Assembly (NCBI RefSeq): GCF_033118175.1
Contig: NC_083703.1
Span: forward strand, 83,323,501 to 83,387,500
DNA length: 64,000 nt
DNA from: Dama dama
Taxonomy: Eukaryota; Chordata; Mammalia; Artiodactyla; Cervidae
Reading direction: 5' to 3'
Under the pieces are notes generated by a model. It searched no databases. It had not been told where the DNA came from and saw only the letters and a list, made by a program, of their open reading frames with translations. The position numbers were made by a program, and so were the translations under genes. This document shows positions 10,991-19,770 of this stretch, in pieces (the first letter of the stretch is position 1; every line of letters starts with the position of its first letter).

Positions 10991-11475
10991 ACGTGGACTT
11001 CACGTTTGTGGCTACAGAAGTCAGAGGGAACCAGAGGGCCACCAGGAGAGGCATAAGGAGAGTTGGAGTCTATAAGGAGGAGAAGCCACACTTCCCAGGA
11101 GGCCGGGGAATCCCTTTCCTCATGAGTCTGTCTCAAACCCTAGATTCCTCTCCCTGGACCCAGGAACTGACTGTCCAGTGACCTAACAGTTGGCTCCAGA
11201 ATTATGCCTTCCCAGGGGTTCAGCTATGACTGGACTCCACTACTGTCAGTGATAAGGGGGGAATGAGTACATAGTCTGGGATTCAGATTTGTTTGGAGAC
11301 AAAATTTATTAGAAGAGGAGACCTAAAAAACCACGAAGGCAATTGGCATGAACATCTCCAGAACACTTAAGAAACCCTCTGCTGTTTATCTACCTCCTCT
11401 CCTGTCACGAAAGTGGAAGGTCTATTTAACAAGTAATTCTGTGCTTATCACACTCTTTCTTTACAATATTTATCA

Positions 11476-11598
11476 TATATTTATTTATTCGGCTGTGCTG
11501 TGTCTTAGTTGCAGCCTGTGGGAGCTAGTTCCCCAATCAGGTATTGAACGTGGGTCTCTGCATTGGAGTCTTGGCAACTAGACCACATGGGAAGTCTC
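11476..11598 (-). mobile_element. CHR-type SINE fragment, antisense
   Basis: TTTATTTATTCGGCTGTGCTG to 'tattgaacgtgggtctctgcattgg' and 'actagaccacatgggaagtc' is an internally shortened antisense CHR SINE. Confidence 0.75.
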
Positions 11599-11718
11599 TT
11601 CTCTTACTCTTGTGGACAGTAACGGGCCTTAGACCTCCTCTGAGGCCCCCTTAGAGCTGAGGCATGGGGTGGCTGCAGTAATCCTCCTGTGGCTAAGGTG
11701 TGGTTTCTTGGTCATGAC

Positions 11719-12329
11719 TCACTCACACTCCCTACAAACATAGGGCTACTTCCCTGTGTGTGTCCTCTGGTGTCCGATGAGGGCTGACTTCTGACGGAAG
11801 CTTCACCCACACTCTCCGCAAACATAGGGCTTCTCCCCTGCGTGTGTCCTCTCGTGTGTGCTGAGACTTGACCTGTCCTTGGAGCCTTGCCCACACTCTC
11901 CGTACGTGACCCTCATAATCCCTGAGACCCCTGCCCCCGTGAGCAATGTGCCTGTGTCCTCTGGATTCAGTTTCTGGCTTGTGCTGGGCTCGTCTTTCAT
12001 TCTCTCATGCGCCCCGGGACCCACCATTTGTCCTCTGGGTGAGTAGGAAGAGGCCCTTGAAATCCTCTTCAGCCTTATGCTTTTAAACAAAGGTTGGGGC
12101 CTGTCCTTGGCCTCCTGACCCTCAGGTTTGTCGCTCGGGCTGTGTGGATCTGAATATCGCTGATTTTGATTGCCTGGGCAGGGATCCTCTGGTTGGAGGA
12201 GGTCTCTTTCAGATGGTCTCAGGAGGGTCGGAGAGGGGTGACTGCGTTGGGTGTGTTGGCTGAGGAATTTCTGACTGGAGAAGGCCAGAGAGCAGGAGGC
12301 ACATGGGTGGATCTTGGGCTTCGGTTCTG
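11719..12329 (-). pseudogene. PRDM9: PRDM9-like terminal zinc-finger exon (pseudogene)
   Basis: On the minus strand a clear splice acceptor (CCTTCCTCTTTCAG) ends at 12330, and the exon then reads as the last exon of PRDM9/PRDM7, the histone H3K4/K36 methyltransferase that positions meiotic recombination through its zinc fingers. Visible in order: the isolated C2H2 finger with CASCSLAFSSQKFLSQH, the spacer with RPSERDLLQPEDPCPGNQNQ and RLKRISRASS, then the usual degenerate first finger (YGECGQG) with the linker HAGEKP. The next finger is cut by TGA directly after YVCGECG (stop at 11803), a TAG replaces the next linker (11746-11748), and the exon ends YVCRECE with a stop at 11719, which fits the natural PRDM9 terminus. 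The array is thus only about two fingers instead of many. No KRAB, SSXRD or SET exon was found in the window. Ruminants carry several PRDM9/PRDM7 paralogues, so this is probably a decayed duplicate. Confidence 0.85.
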
Positions 12330-13797
12330 CTGAAAGAGGAAGGTCTTGGTCAGGTAGCTGGTTTGCCATGGTCAGGCCTGCCTCACTAATTATCTAAGTG
12401 TTGATAGTGCACGATTTGTCTCCCATCAAGTGTCTTTAATGTCCACTTTTCCATTCCACTCTTATTCTCTACATCTACAGAAATCCAGGAAGCTTGTGTC
12501 AAGGGCCTTTTCTACATATCACCCAGATAGGGACCTTCGCAGCAGCATCAGAGGCAGCGTCTCTCCTGATAGAGGTGGATCTGCAGGGACTTTGCCTGCA
12601 TGTAAGTATCGGAAAAGTCACATCACAGTGGCCACAGGTATTTACCCTACTGATGGATAATACTTGATGACTTAGGTGAAATCTCCTGAGAGGCTCACTG
12701 TGAGGGGAAAGGGTCTATTAAGTTAGGGGCGCCTGGCCTGGAGTTCTCTGCATATGGGAGGCAGCACAGGGGGTGGTTACAGCAGGTGTGGGTAAATCTG
12801 ACTTTGTGGCTCCTTGTTCAAAGAGCAGCCTTTGTGCCGATCTCTGCAGGAAGTGGGTTTGAGACTGGATGAGAAAGAGCGGCCCAGGTCCCACTGACTA
12901 CAGGTCTGGCTCCTGCTGCCCAAACTGGTTCACAAATTGCTCCTGTCTCCATTTCCCATAAATCATAAAATAAAGGCAGATCCTTTCTCAAGCCTCACCA
13001 GTACTCATACCTCATTTATTTCATTCAGGCTTAGTCCACTTAACATGCACTAGGAAGCCCTGTTTAAAAATACATCTCCAGTCAGACTCTTCACATCCAC
13101 ACTCCCAAGCATCTTTAGCCAGCCCACTCTCCCCTCATGTCTGACAATGAACTGACCTCTGAGGGGACTCCCCGCTGCTGTCTCTTCCCAAAAATGAACC
13201 AAAGCATCGTCTTAGCACAGAGAACATGCTGCTTGCAGCTGAAACCCTCGCGGTTGTTCTGTGTTACCCAGGAAGGCCCCTGGGGCCTGCACGTGGACAC
13301 AGGCCCTGAGGCTTCCGTGTCCCATCCAGCCTCCTTCCTCTCCATCTGTGCTTCCTCCCGCGACCCCTGGCCTGGCCTCTCTTCCCGGCTCTGGGGCTGC
13401 GGCACTGTCTGCTCCCCTGCCTGGAATCCTTCCCCACAGGTGTTATCTCTGCACAGACCCTGCCCCACCATCCTGCACCACACCCCACCCTCTGCTCACG
13501 CTGACCCGAAGCACGTTCCTTGCGCTGGTTTCCCTCAGAGCACCAGCCCCTGTCTGGTACGAAGCCCCTGCTGCCCCAGGGCAGTGGTTCTGTCTGTTTC
13601 GGTGCGTGGAGCCCTGTCTGGCATAGAGTATGAACTCACATGACAACAAACTGGAACAGTAACTGAATGCACATCACTGTACATGTGTTGCTTAGAAATG
13701 GGAGGAAATGAGGAAGAAACAGGTAAAGGGCAGAGAGCTGGTAGGTGCTAGAAATGTTGCTTTTTGCTTCTCAGCCTTTGAGCAGAAGGTGATGTTA
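12330..13797. other. Sequence between PRDM9-like exon and provirus
   Basis: This would be intron if the PRDM9-like gene continued upstream on the minus strand, but I recognise no further exon. The plus-strand open frames at 13137-13643 lack any domain. The stretch next to the provirus (13690-13797) is unique-looking. Confidence 0.45.
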
Positions 13798-14233
13798 TGC
13801 GGGGAGCGGCTTGAAAGAGCTGACTCTGGGAGCTGCCTTGATTGATTATCAAGGGTCTGCTCGCAGACATAGCTCTCTGTCCCGCCACCTCTCTGGAATT
13901 TACTATCCAAGTTAACTCCTAACAGAACATTAGTGAGCCTTGAATGCACACAAGGCACAGATAGATAGCTTTGCACGACTGCCCTTAAGATAAGTAGGAT
14001 GCCTTTAGCGCCATGAGAGAGCTCTGGTGATTGTTATCTTAAAGATGATGTACATGGGGAAGAATTTTCTTTGGGATGCCTCTCTTCTTGGTTTAGTATA
14101 TATGTAACCCTGAGAAATAAAGAATCATCGTTGACTGCAGCGATCCTCTCAATCCCATCTGTTCTGTCTCTTTATTTCTTAGCCTAAAGGAACGTTTCGT
14201 GTTGCTCGCTGAAATCTTCCAGCTGGCCCGGCA
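13798..14233 (+). repeat. 5' LTR of the provirus
   Basis: It starts TGCGGGGAGC and ends CCCGGCA (TG...CA). A TATATAT motif at 14097-14103 is followed by AATAAA at 14116-14121 and a U-rich stretch, which sets a short R and places U5 after about 14140. Transcription would start a few tens of bases after the TATA motif and run to the right. Confidence 0.95.
14097..14121 (+). promoter_or_regulatory. LTR TATA box and polyadenylation signal
   Basis: TATATAT at 14097 and AATAAA at 14116 lie only 13 bases apart, with identical copies in the 3' LTR at 20070 and 20089. The close spacing means the polyadenylation signal lies near the start of R or just upstream of it. Confidence 0.7.
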
Positions 14234-14235
14234 AG

Positions 14236-14253
14236 TGGCGCCCAACGTGGGGC
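14236..14253 (+). other. Primer binding site, lysine tRNA
   Basis: TGGCGCCCAACGTGGGG begins two bases after the LTR end. It is complementary to the 3' end of a lysine tRNA, the usual primer of betaretroviruses. Confidence 0.92.
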
Positions 14254-14297
14254 TCGACGAAAGTTCCTTGTGGCCACTGCCCGTTGAAACTATTAAG

Positions 14298-14299
14298 GT
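14298..14299 (+). promoter_or_regulatory. Proviral major splice donor
   Basis: AAG|GTAAGTAAG is a near-perfect donor between the primer site and gag, the normal place for the retroviral leader donor. It pairs well with the acceptor at 17946-17947 for a spliced env mRNA. Confidence 0.75.
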
Positions 14300-14362
14300 A
14301 AGTAAGAGTGAGTGTACTTGTATATTGAGGGGCAGGAAGGAATATTGTCGAGAGTATAAACC

Positions 14363-16256
14363 ATGGGACAAGATCATAGTCGTCAGTTGTTTGTGCATAT
14401 GTTACAGATAATGTTGAAGGATTGGGGAATGCAGGTTACTAAAACAGAATTGCAGACTTTTCTTAGTTTTGTTGAGGAAGTATATCCCTGGTTTCTGCAG
14501 GAAGGGACTATGAGTTTAGAGATATGGAAAAAGATAGGAAAACAGATTCAAACATATTATACTCTCCACGGACCTAATAAGGTTCCTGTGGAAACATTTT
14601 CATTATGGTCTTTAATAAGAGACTGCCTTGATTTTGAACATGAGGAAGGGAGTAAATTAAAACACATGCTCCCACCCGAAGAACCAATTTATGCTACTCC
14701 TAAAGTTTATGCTACTCCTAAAGGGAAAGGACCCACAACCTTTGAATTAGAATCTGCAAAACCTTTGAAGGAAAATGAGGGAATGCTGACTCCAGAGGAT
14801 GAGGAAAGTTTAGAGGATCAGGCAGCTGCTTACCATAAGGATGATCATTGGGAATTACTTGTAACTGATGATTCGAATGTGCAGGCAGCAGCTGCCCCTC
14901 CGACAAAGGGTCTGGAGGCACTCATGCAGAAATTATTAATAACAATAAAGGAAGAAATAAAGAGGGAAGGTAGGAATGAAGGTGCTGGTGCAATCTCTAC
15001 TGCGCCTCCTGCTTATGCACCCTCAACTATTGCTGGATTAGATCCTCCACCTATTTCCAAACCTGAAAATTCATTGAATATAACTCATGAATCACACAGT
15101 TTGTCCCCCTTGCAAAAGGCTATGCAACAGGCCCAAAGAGCTGGAGAAACTGTTCAGGGATTCTCCACTGCTTTCCTGGTATTCGAGCATGAAAACCAAG
15201 GGTACTATGAGTCCCTACCTTTCAAAAAACTAAAGGAATTAAAAATTGCCTGTGCCCAATATGGACCTACGGCTCCTTTTACCCAGACCATGATAGAGAG
15301 TCTAGGAGGTCAAAATTTGCCACCTAGTGATTGGAAACAAATTGCAAGAGCTTGCTTATCAGGAGGGGACTATTTATTATGGAAATCAGAATTTACAGAA
15401 CAATGTGGTCATATAGCTGAACTAAACCAGTGACAAGGGATCAATACTACATATGAAATGTTGGTAGGGGAAGGGGCCTACCAAAATACCAATGCTCAAT
15501 TGAACTATTTGCCTGGAGCTTATGCTCAAATGTCTAATGCTGCCCGACAGGCTTGGAAAAAGCTCCCTTGCTCTAGTAATAAGACTGAGGATCTTTCAAA
15601 AATTCATCAGGGGCCTGATGAACCATATCAAGATTTTGTGGCTCGTCTTCTTGAAGCAGTAGGTAAGATTATAGCTGATGAGCAGGCTGGAATGGTGCTT
15701 ACTAAACAATTAGCCTATGAAAATGCAAATTCTGCCTGTCAGGCTGTGCTTAGACTGTACAGAAAAAAAGGGGGTTCTATCAGATTACATTCATATATGT
15801 GCTGATATCGGACCTTCCTATATGCAGGGTATTACCCTGGCTGCAGCTTTACAAGGTAAAAGCATAAAAGAAGTATTATATCAACAGCAAATGAAAAATA
15901 AACGAGGATTACCTAGTAGGGGAAATGCTGGCTGTTTTGTTTGTGGCCAGCCCAGACATCGTGCCGCCTTTTGCCCCCAACGAGCCAATTCGGGGAATAT
16001 TAAAACTCCTAATTTATGCCCTAGATGTAAAAAAGGAAGACATTGGGCAAAAGATTGTAAATCCAAAATTGATGTCCAGGGCAACCCACTTCCCTCGCAG
16101 TCGGGAAACTGGGTGAGGGGCCAGTCCCTGGCCCCGAAACAATGTTATGGGGCAGTGAAGGGAAATCAGATGGTAGAAGGCGAGTCACAGACTTGTTCAG
16201 AGCCACCTCAGGGAGCGCAGGCTTGGACTTCTGTTCCTTCTCCTACACAGTACTGA
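14363..16256 (+). pseudogene. gag: Gag polyprotein, interrupted
   Basis: The ATG at 14363 lies in a strong context (ACCATGG) and is followed by Gly, the usual N-myristoylation site. Matrix-like sequence continues to a tandem 18-bp duplication (14688-14723, residues 110-121), a PPAY late-domain motif (residues 215-218, which would bind NEDD4-type ligases) and a capsid region. TGA at 15431-15433 stops the frame after 356 residues; the same frame then resumes and continues to about 15765, where a shift at the A7G5 run (15763-15774) moves the coding signal to another frame. That frame carries two nucleocapsid knuckles, CFVCGQPRHRAAFC and CPRCKKGRHWAKDC, both fitting CX2CX4HX4C, and ends at 16256. 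No full Gag can be made as it stands. The TGA lies where a CGA arginine codon could have mutated. Confidence 0.9.
16103..16135 (+). promoter_or_regulatory. Gag-pro -1 frameshift signal
   Basis: GGGAAAC at 16103-16109 is a canonical slippery heptamer and lies in the right phase with the nucleocapsid frame (G GGA AAC). After a 7-base spacer comes a perfect 8-bp stem: GGGGCCAG (16117-16124) and CTGGCCCC (16128-16135) with a 3-base loop. A -1 shift here enters exactly the frame of the dUTPase-protease. A downstream pseudoknot partner is possible but was not traced. Confidence 0.82.
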
Positions 16257-16972
16257 CTCTCGAAATGGGAATGCAGGCTCTGCCCACTGGGGTATACGGC
16301 CCTTTGCCTGATGGAACCGTGGGCCTTTTGCTCGGATGCAGTAGCTCTACCATAAAAGGGCTGCTCATAGCTCCTGGAGTAATTGATGCTGACTATACAG
16401 GAGAAATCAAAATTATGGCCCACTCCCCACGATGCATTACCACCATAGCTAGCGGATAGCGTATAGCTCAATTGATATTGGTCCCTGCAGTGCAGACTGG
16501 AAAAGCACTGGCTTCCAGGAGAGGGGAAGGCGCCTTCGGATCCTCTGACGCCTACTGGGTCCAGGCAATAACTAATAATCGTCCTGAGTTAACGTTAAGA
16601 ATAAATGGAAAGTTGTTTACAGGCATTCTGGACACAGGAGCTGATGTTTCTGTTATTGCCGAGAGACACTGGCCCCGAGAATGGCCTAAACAGATAGCTA
16701 TATCAACATTGCAAGGAATTGGTCAAACTAAGAACCCTGAACAAAGTACAGAGCTGTTACATTGGACTGACCATGAGGGTCATGAAGGGGACATTAGGCC
16801 TTATATCCTCCCAAACCTCCCGATAAATTTGTGGGGACGAGATGTTATGACTCATATGGGAGTATACCTATACAGCCCCAGTGATCAGGTTAGCAATCAG
16901 CTTTTAGATCAAGGGCTTCTTCCCACCTCGGGACTTGGAAGAAATAATCAGGGAACTGTTGCGCCTGTTTAG
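16110..16972 (+). pseudogene. pro: dUTPase-protease (pro), one in-frame stop
   Basis: Entered by -1 frameshift from gag, the frame first shows a trimeric dUTPase domain: GSAGLDF (motif 1), a motif-2 region reading GCSSSTIKGL, where the usual arginine of GRSS is Cys, and the motif-3 segment GVIDADYTGEIKI. A TAG at 16457-16459 interrupts the frame just after the dUTPase. The same frame then continues with the aspartic protease: active site LDTGADVSVI (DTG at 16631), a flap region with GIG, and the GRDVM helix near the C terminus. A glycine-rich tail (GLLPTSGLG) resembles the G-patch of betaretroviral proteases. The stop would prevent protease synthesis and the motif-2 change would weaken dUTPase. 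Confidence 0.88.
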
Positions 16973-17520
16973 ACAAAAAGGTTACCAAAAAGAAGTGGAC
17001 TTGGGTATTTTTAGAAGGGACCTCTGATCCTCCTGTAATTCACGCAGATCCTATTACTTGGAAGTCTGAGGAGCCTGTGTGGGTTGATCAGTGGCCCCTT
17101 TCCAAAGAGAAAATTGACGCTGCCCAACAACTCGTGCAGGAACAGTTAGAACTGGGAAATATTGAACAGTCTAACTCACCTTGGAATTCGCCTATTTTTG
17201 TTATTAAGAAAAATTCTGGGAAATGGAGGCTTTTGCAGGATCTGCGAAAGGTTAATGAAACTATGGAAGTCATGGGAGCATTACAACCAGGATTGCCTTC
17301 TCCCATGGCTATTCCGAAGGATGCCCACATAATAATTCTAGATTTAAAAGACTGCTTTTATACTATTCCTCTAGCACCTCAAGATTGCCCGCGATTTGCT
17401 TTTAGTGTTCCTTCTGTTAATTTTTCCCAACTAATGCATAGGTATCATTGGAAAGTTTTGCCACAGGGTATGGCCAATAGCCCCACCTTGTGCCAGAAGT
17501 TTGTTGCAGCAGCATTGCTT
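16973..17520 (+). pseudogene. pol: Pol: N-terminal part of reverse transcriptase
   Basis: The frame is open from the end of pro to a stop at 17550, with no nearby ATG, as expected for pol made by frameshifting. The fingers and palm start are recognisable: WNSPIFVIKK, KWRLLQDLRKVN, motif A with its catalytic Asp in LDLKDCFYTIPL, and motif B with LPQGMANSPTLCQKF. The coding match stops near 17510-17520, before the YXDD motif; the last residues before the stop are in the wrong frame for what follows. RNase H and the start of integrase are absent, so no active polymerase can be made. No canonical slippery heptamer was found at the pro-pol overlap. Confidence 0.9.
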
Positions 17521-18097
17521 ACGGAGTTTTTCTGCTATGGGCCTACCTAAATGCATCAAAACAGACAATGGCCCTGGATATGTTGGCCGCAATTTTCAAA
17601 CCTTTTGTGCCCAGCTGCGCATCGTACACAAGACTGGAATCCCATATAATCCACAGGGCCAAGGAATTGTTGAGCGGGCACATCAAACCCTTCAGCACCA
17701 ATTGAAAAAATTAAAAAGGGGGAGTTTGTATGCTATTACGCCTAACAATCTTCTTAGTCATGTTTTGTTTGTTTTAAATTTTCTGAGCCTCGATAAAAAT
17801 GGAAAATCAGCAGCTCAACGTTTTTGGCACTATGATAATAAAAAGGCACGACCATTAGTCAGGTGGAAAGACCCTCTGGAAGGCAGATGGCATAGGCCGG
17901 ATCCAGCTCTAATATGGGGGAGAGGTCATGTTTGTGTTTTCCCGCAGAATGCCGAAGCACCGCGCTGGCTCCCGGAAAGGTTGGTACGCACGGCGGAGGA
18001 GATCCCTGGTGGAACGAATAAGACAGCTCACGATCCAGGAGACGGTCCTGCTGCCAACAGCTCAGCAGATACAGGCGCTGTTACAGATGGCGTGTGA
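17513..18097 (+). pseudogene. pol: Pol: C-terminal part of integrase
   Basis: After the deletion junction the coding signal resumes in another frame with the second half of the integrase core: TDNGPGY holds the second catalytic Asp and GIVERAH the catalytic Glu. The C-terminal DNA-binding domain follows (VRWKDPLEGRW and a basic tail). The HHCC zinc domain and the first catalytic Asp are missing. The last 149 bases overlap env in a different frame, as is usual in this group. Compared with a normal betaretroviral pol I estimate a loss of about 1.5 kb. Confidence 0.9.
17941..17947 (+). promoter_or_regulatory. Env splice acceptor
   Basis: GTTTGTGTTTTCCCGCAG ends at 17947, a pyrimidine-rich acceptor, and the next bases are AATG. 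The ATG at 17949 is therefore the first codon of the spliced mRNA, which decides the env start against the upstream ATG at 17928. Confidence 0.72.
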
Positions 18098-19715
18098 GAA
18101 TGCTTCGAACCCTTCCCCTGCCTCTCCTACTAGTATATTAATTTCATTATTAAGCCTTTTAAACCAGGTAAGCTCCATGGAAGCCAGTATCTTCTGGGCG
18201 TATGTTCCTGATCCCCCTCTTTTACAGCCTATTGGATGGGAAATGAGTTTTGTTCCCGTGTATGTGAATGATACAATCTTATTAAGAGGCTTCTCTGATA
18301 AGCACATCTCTTCTCAAAGTGCCAGTATTTCTTATACAGGGTTTTCTTCACAATTGCCAATGTGCTTTTTCCGAAATCAGAATGTTTCAGGTTGTCTCAC
18401 TGTTACGGATGTCGGGTGTTCTGGTTACAGCACCGGCTGGAGTGTGGATACTCCTGGTGTGACCAGGCTCACAGGGCACGCACAGCGGCGCAGCGGGACG
18501 GGACCCCAGGATGTCCCATTCTGTGGCCTGGGGCATGAAGGGAAACATAGAGCGGGGCCATGGACACTCTGCCGGAATGAGACTGCTACGGTGTATTCTA
18601 TTCCTAACAGCACGCACTCACTGTGGGACTGGTCGCCAGACTCAGAGAGAAACCCCGGAAAGGAAAGTAACAGACAGTTTGCAGAGAGAATTTGGAATCT
18701 TGGCGGCACCCTTGTTTATCAAACTGAGGTCTGGAAGTTGCTGGCCGCTTTTGAAACAAGCGGATCCTTCATGCAGACTGGAGAAAAGGTTAAAGGTAGA
18801 TTTTTTTGGAATGCAACCTGGAGATATCCTCAGGCTTGTGTACCTTACCCATTTATGATTATTGCTGGTTCTGTAAATCTTACTAAGAATAATAGTCAAT
18901 ATTATATTCATTGTTTTAATTGTACCCTAACCAATTGCATTCGAGGAATAAGAAATAATTCTGGAGTCTTAATAGTTAAACAACCACCTTTTGTTATGTT
19001 GCCTGTAAATCTTACTGAGCCCTGGTATGAAGAGTCTGGGCTTGAACTATGGGAAAGAGTGCGCACAGCCCTTGCTAGGCCACGAAGGGGGATAGGATTA
19101 ATAATTCTAGGAGTAGTAACGCTTATAACTTTAATTGCTTCTGCTGTTACTGCTTCTGTATCTTTAGCTCAATCTGTGCATACTGCTAGCATTGTAGACG
19201 ATTTGGCAAAAAATACTTCCAAAGCTTTAGGGATTCAAGAAGACATACATAGAAAATTAGAGGATAGACTAAATGCACTTTATGATGCAGTAAGATTTTT
19301 GGGAGAAGAAGTGCAAGGGTTAAAGCTAAGAACAAAAATTAGATGTCATGCTAACTATCGTTGGATTTGTGTTACACCAAAAATTTATAATGATACTGAA
19401 ACTCCTTGGGACAGAGTGAAATCACATTTAGATAGTATTTGGCATAATGAAAACATTTCCTTAGATCTATTACAACTTCATCAGGAAATTCTTGATATAG
19501 AAAATGCTCCTCGGGCTAGTATGGATTTGGCAGAAAATGCTGAAGAGTTTGTTAACAGTTTGTTTTCCAATTTTCCCTCGATAACCTCACTTTGGCATCT
19601 TTTTTCAGGGGTCGTGACCATGCTTCTGGTGTTAGCGCTTTTTGTGTGCATTGCTCCTTGTATCATAAAGAAATTTCAAAGAGCTGTGGGATATCAAGGC
19701 TGTCCTACACAGTAA
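17949..19715 (+). CDS. env: Envelope glycoprotein (Env), open reading frame intact
   Basis: The frame is open from 17928, but the ATG at 17949, one base after the predicted splice acceptor, is the better start and gives 588 residues, close to JSRV-group envelopes. In numbering from the 17928 ATG: an arginine-rich leader (residues 18-33), a hydrophobic signal segment (about 66-82), a surface subunit with a CFNC motif (329-332), a furin-type site RPRR (384-387), a hydrophobic fusion-peptide-like stretch (388-412), a heptad-like region, a CX7C motif (473-481), and a membrane span (about 559-580) with a short tail ending GCPTQ. About 13 N-glycosylation sequons are present. In the virus family Env binds the receptor and fuses membranes; here it is the only proviral gene without a break. 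Whether it is expressed or kept by the host is unknown. The short tail shows no YXXM motif like that of JSRV. Confidence 0.93.
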   Translation: MPKHRAGSRKGWYARRRRSLVERIRQLTIQETVLLPTAQQIQALLQMACENASNPSPASPTSILISLLSLLNQVSSMEASIFWAYVPDPPLLQPIGWEMSFVPVYVNDTILLRGFSDKHISSQSASISYTGFSSQLPMCFFRNQNVSGCLTVTDVGCSGYSTGWSVDTPGVTRLTGHAQRRSGTGPQDVPFCGLGHEGKHRAGPWTLCRNETATVYSIPNSTHSLWDWSPDSERNPGKESNRQFAERIWNLGGTLVYQTEVWKLLAAFETSGSFMQTGEKVKGRFFWNATWRYPQACVPYPFMIIAGSVNLTKNNSQYYIHCFNCTLTNCIRGIRNNSGVLIVKQPPFVMLPVNLTEPWYEESGLELWERVRTALARPRRGIGLIILGVVTLITLIASAVTASVSLAQSVHTASIVDDLAKNTSKALGIQEDIHRKLEDRLNALYDAVRFLGEEVQGLKLRTKIRCHANYRWICVTPKIYNDTETPWDRVKSHLDSIWHNENISLDLLQLHQEILDIENAPRASMDLAENAEEFVNSLFSNFPSITSLWHLFSGVVTMLLVLALFVCIAPCIIKKFQRAVGYQGCPTQ

Positions 19716-19756
19716 TTACTTACGCCAAAAGAATCAGGCATGCCATTTTACTAAAT

Positions 19757-19770
19757 AAAAGAGGGGGAGC
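19757..19770 (+). other. Polypurine tract
   Basis: AAAAGAGGGGGAGC lies directly before the TGCGGG start of the 3' LTR, the position of the plus-strand primer of retroviruses. Confidence 0.9.

Noticed and set aside
12430..12660. Small frame with a CxxC-type stretch on the minus strand (CGHCDVTFP) as a further PRDM9 exon
   Set aside because: No match to a PRDM9 exon that I know, and the frame has no matching splice sites beyond a weak acceptor.
13766..13797. Similarity of 'gcttctcagcctttgagcagaagg' to the start of U2 snRNA
   Set aside because: Only about 30 bases with several mismatches and gaps, and no continuation on the other side of the provirus.
17928..17948. Upstream env ATG at 17928
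   Set aside because: It lies before the predicted splice acceptor and would be removed from the spliced env message; 17949 fits better.
18062..18911. Antisense frames within env (18062-18307, 18425-18709, 18642-18911)
   Set aside because: Shadow frames of env without an antisense promoter or domain.
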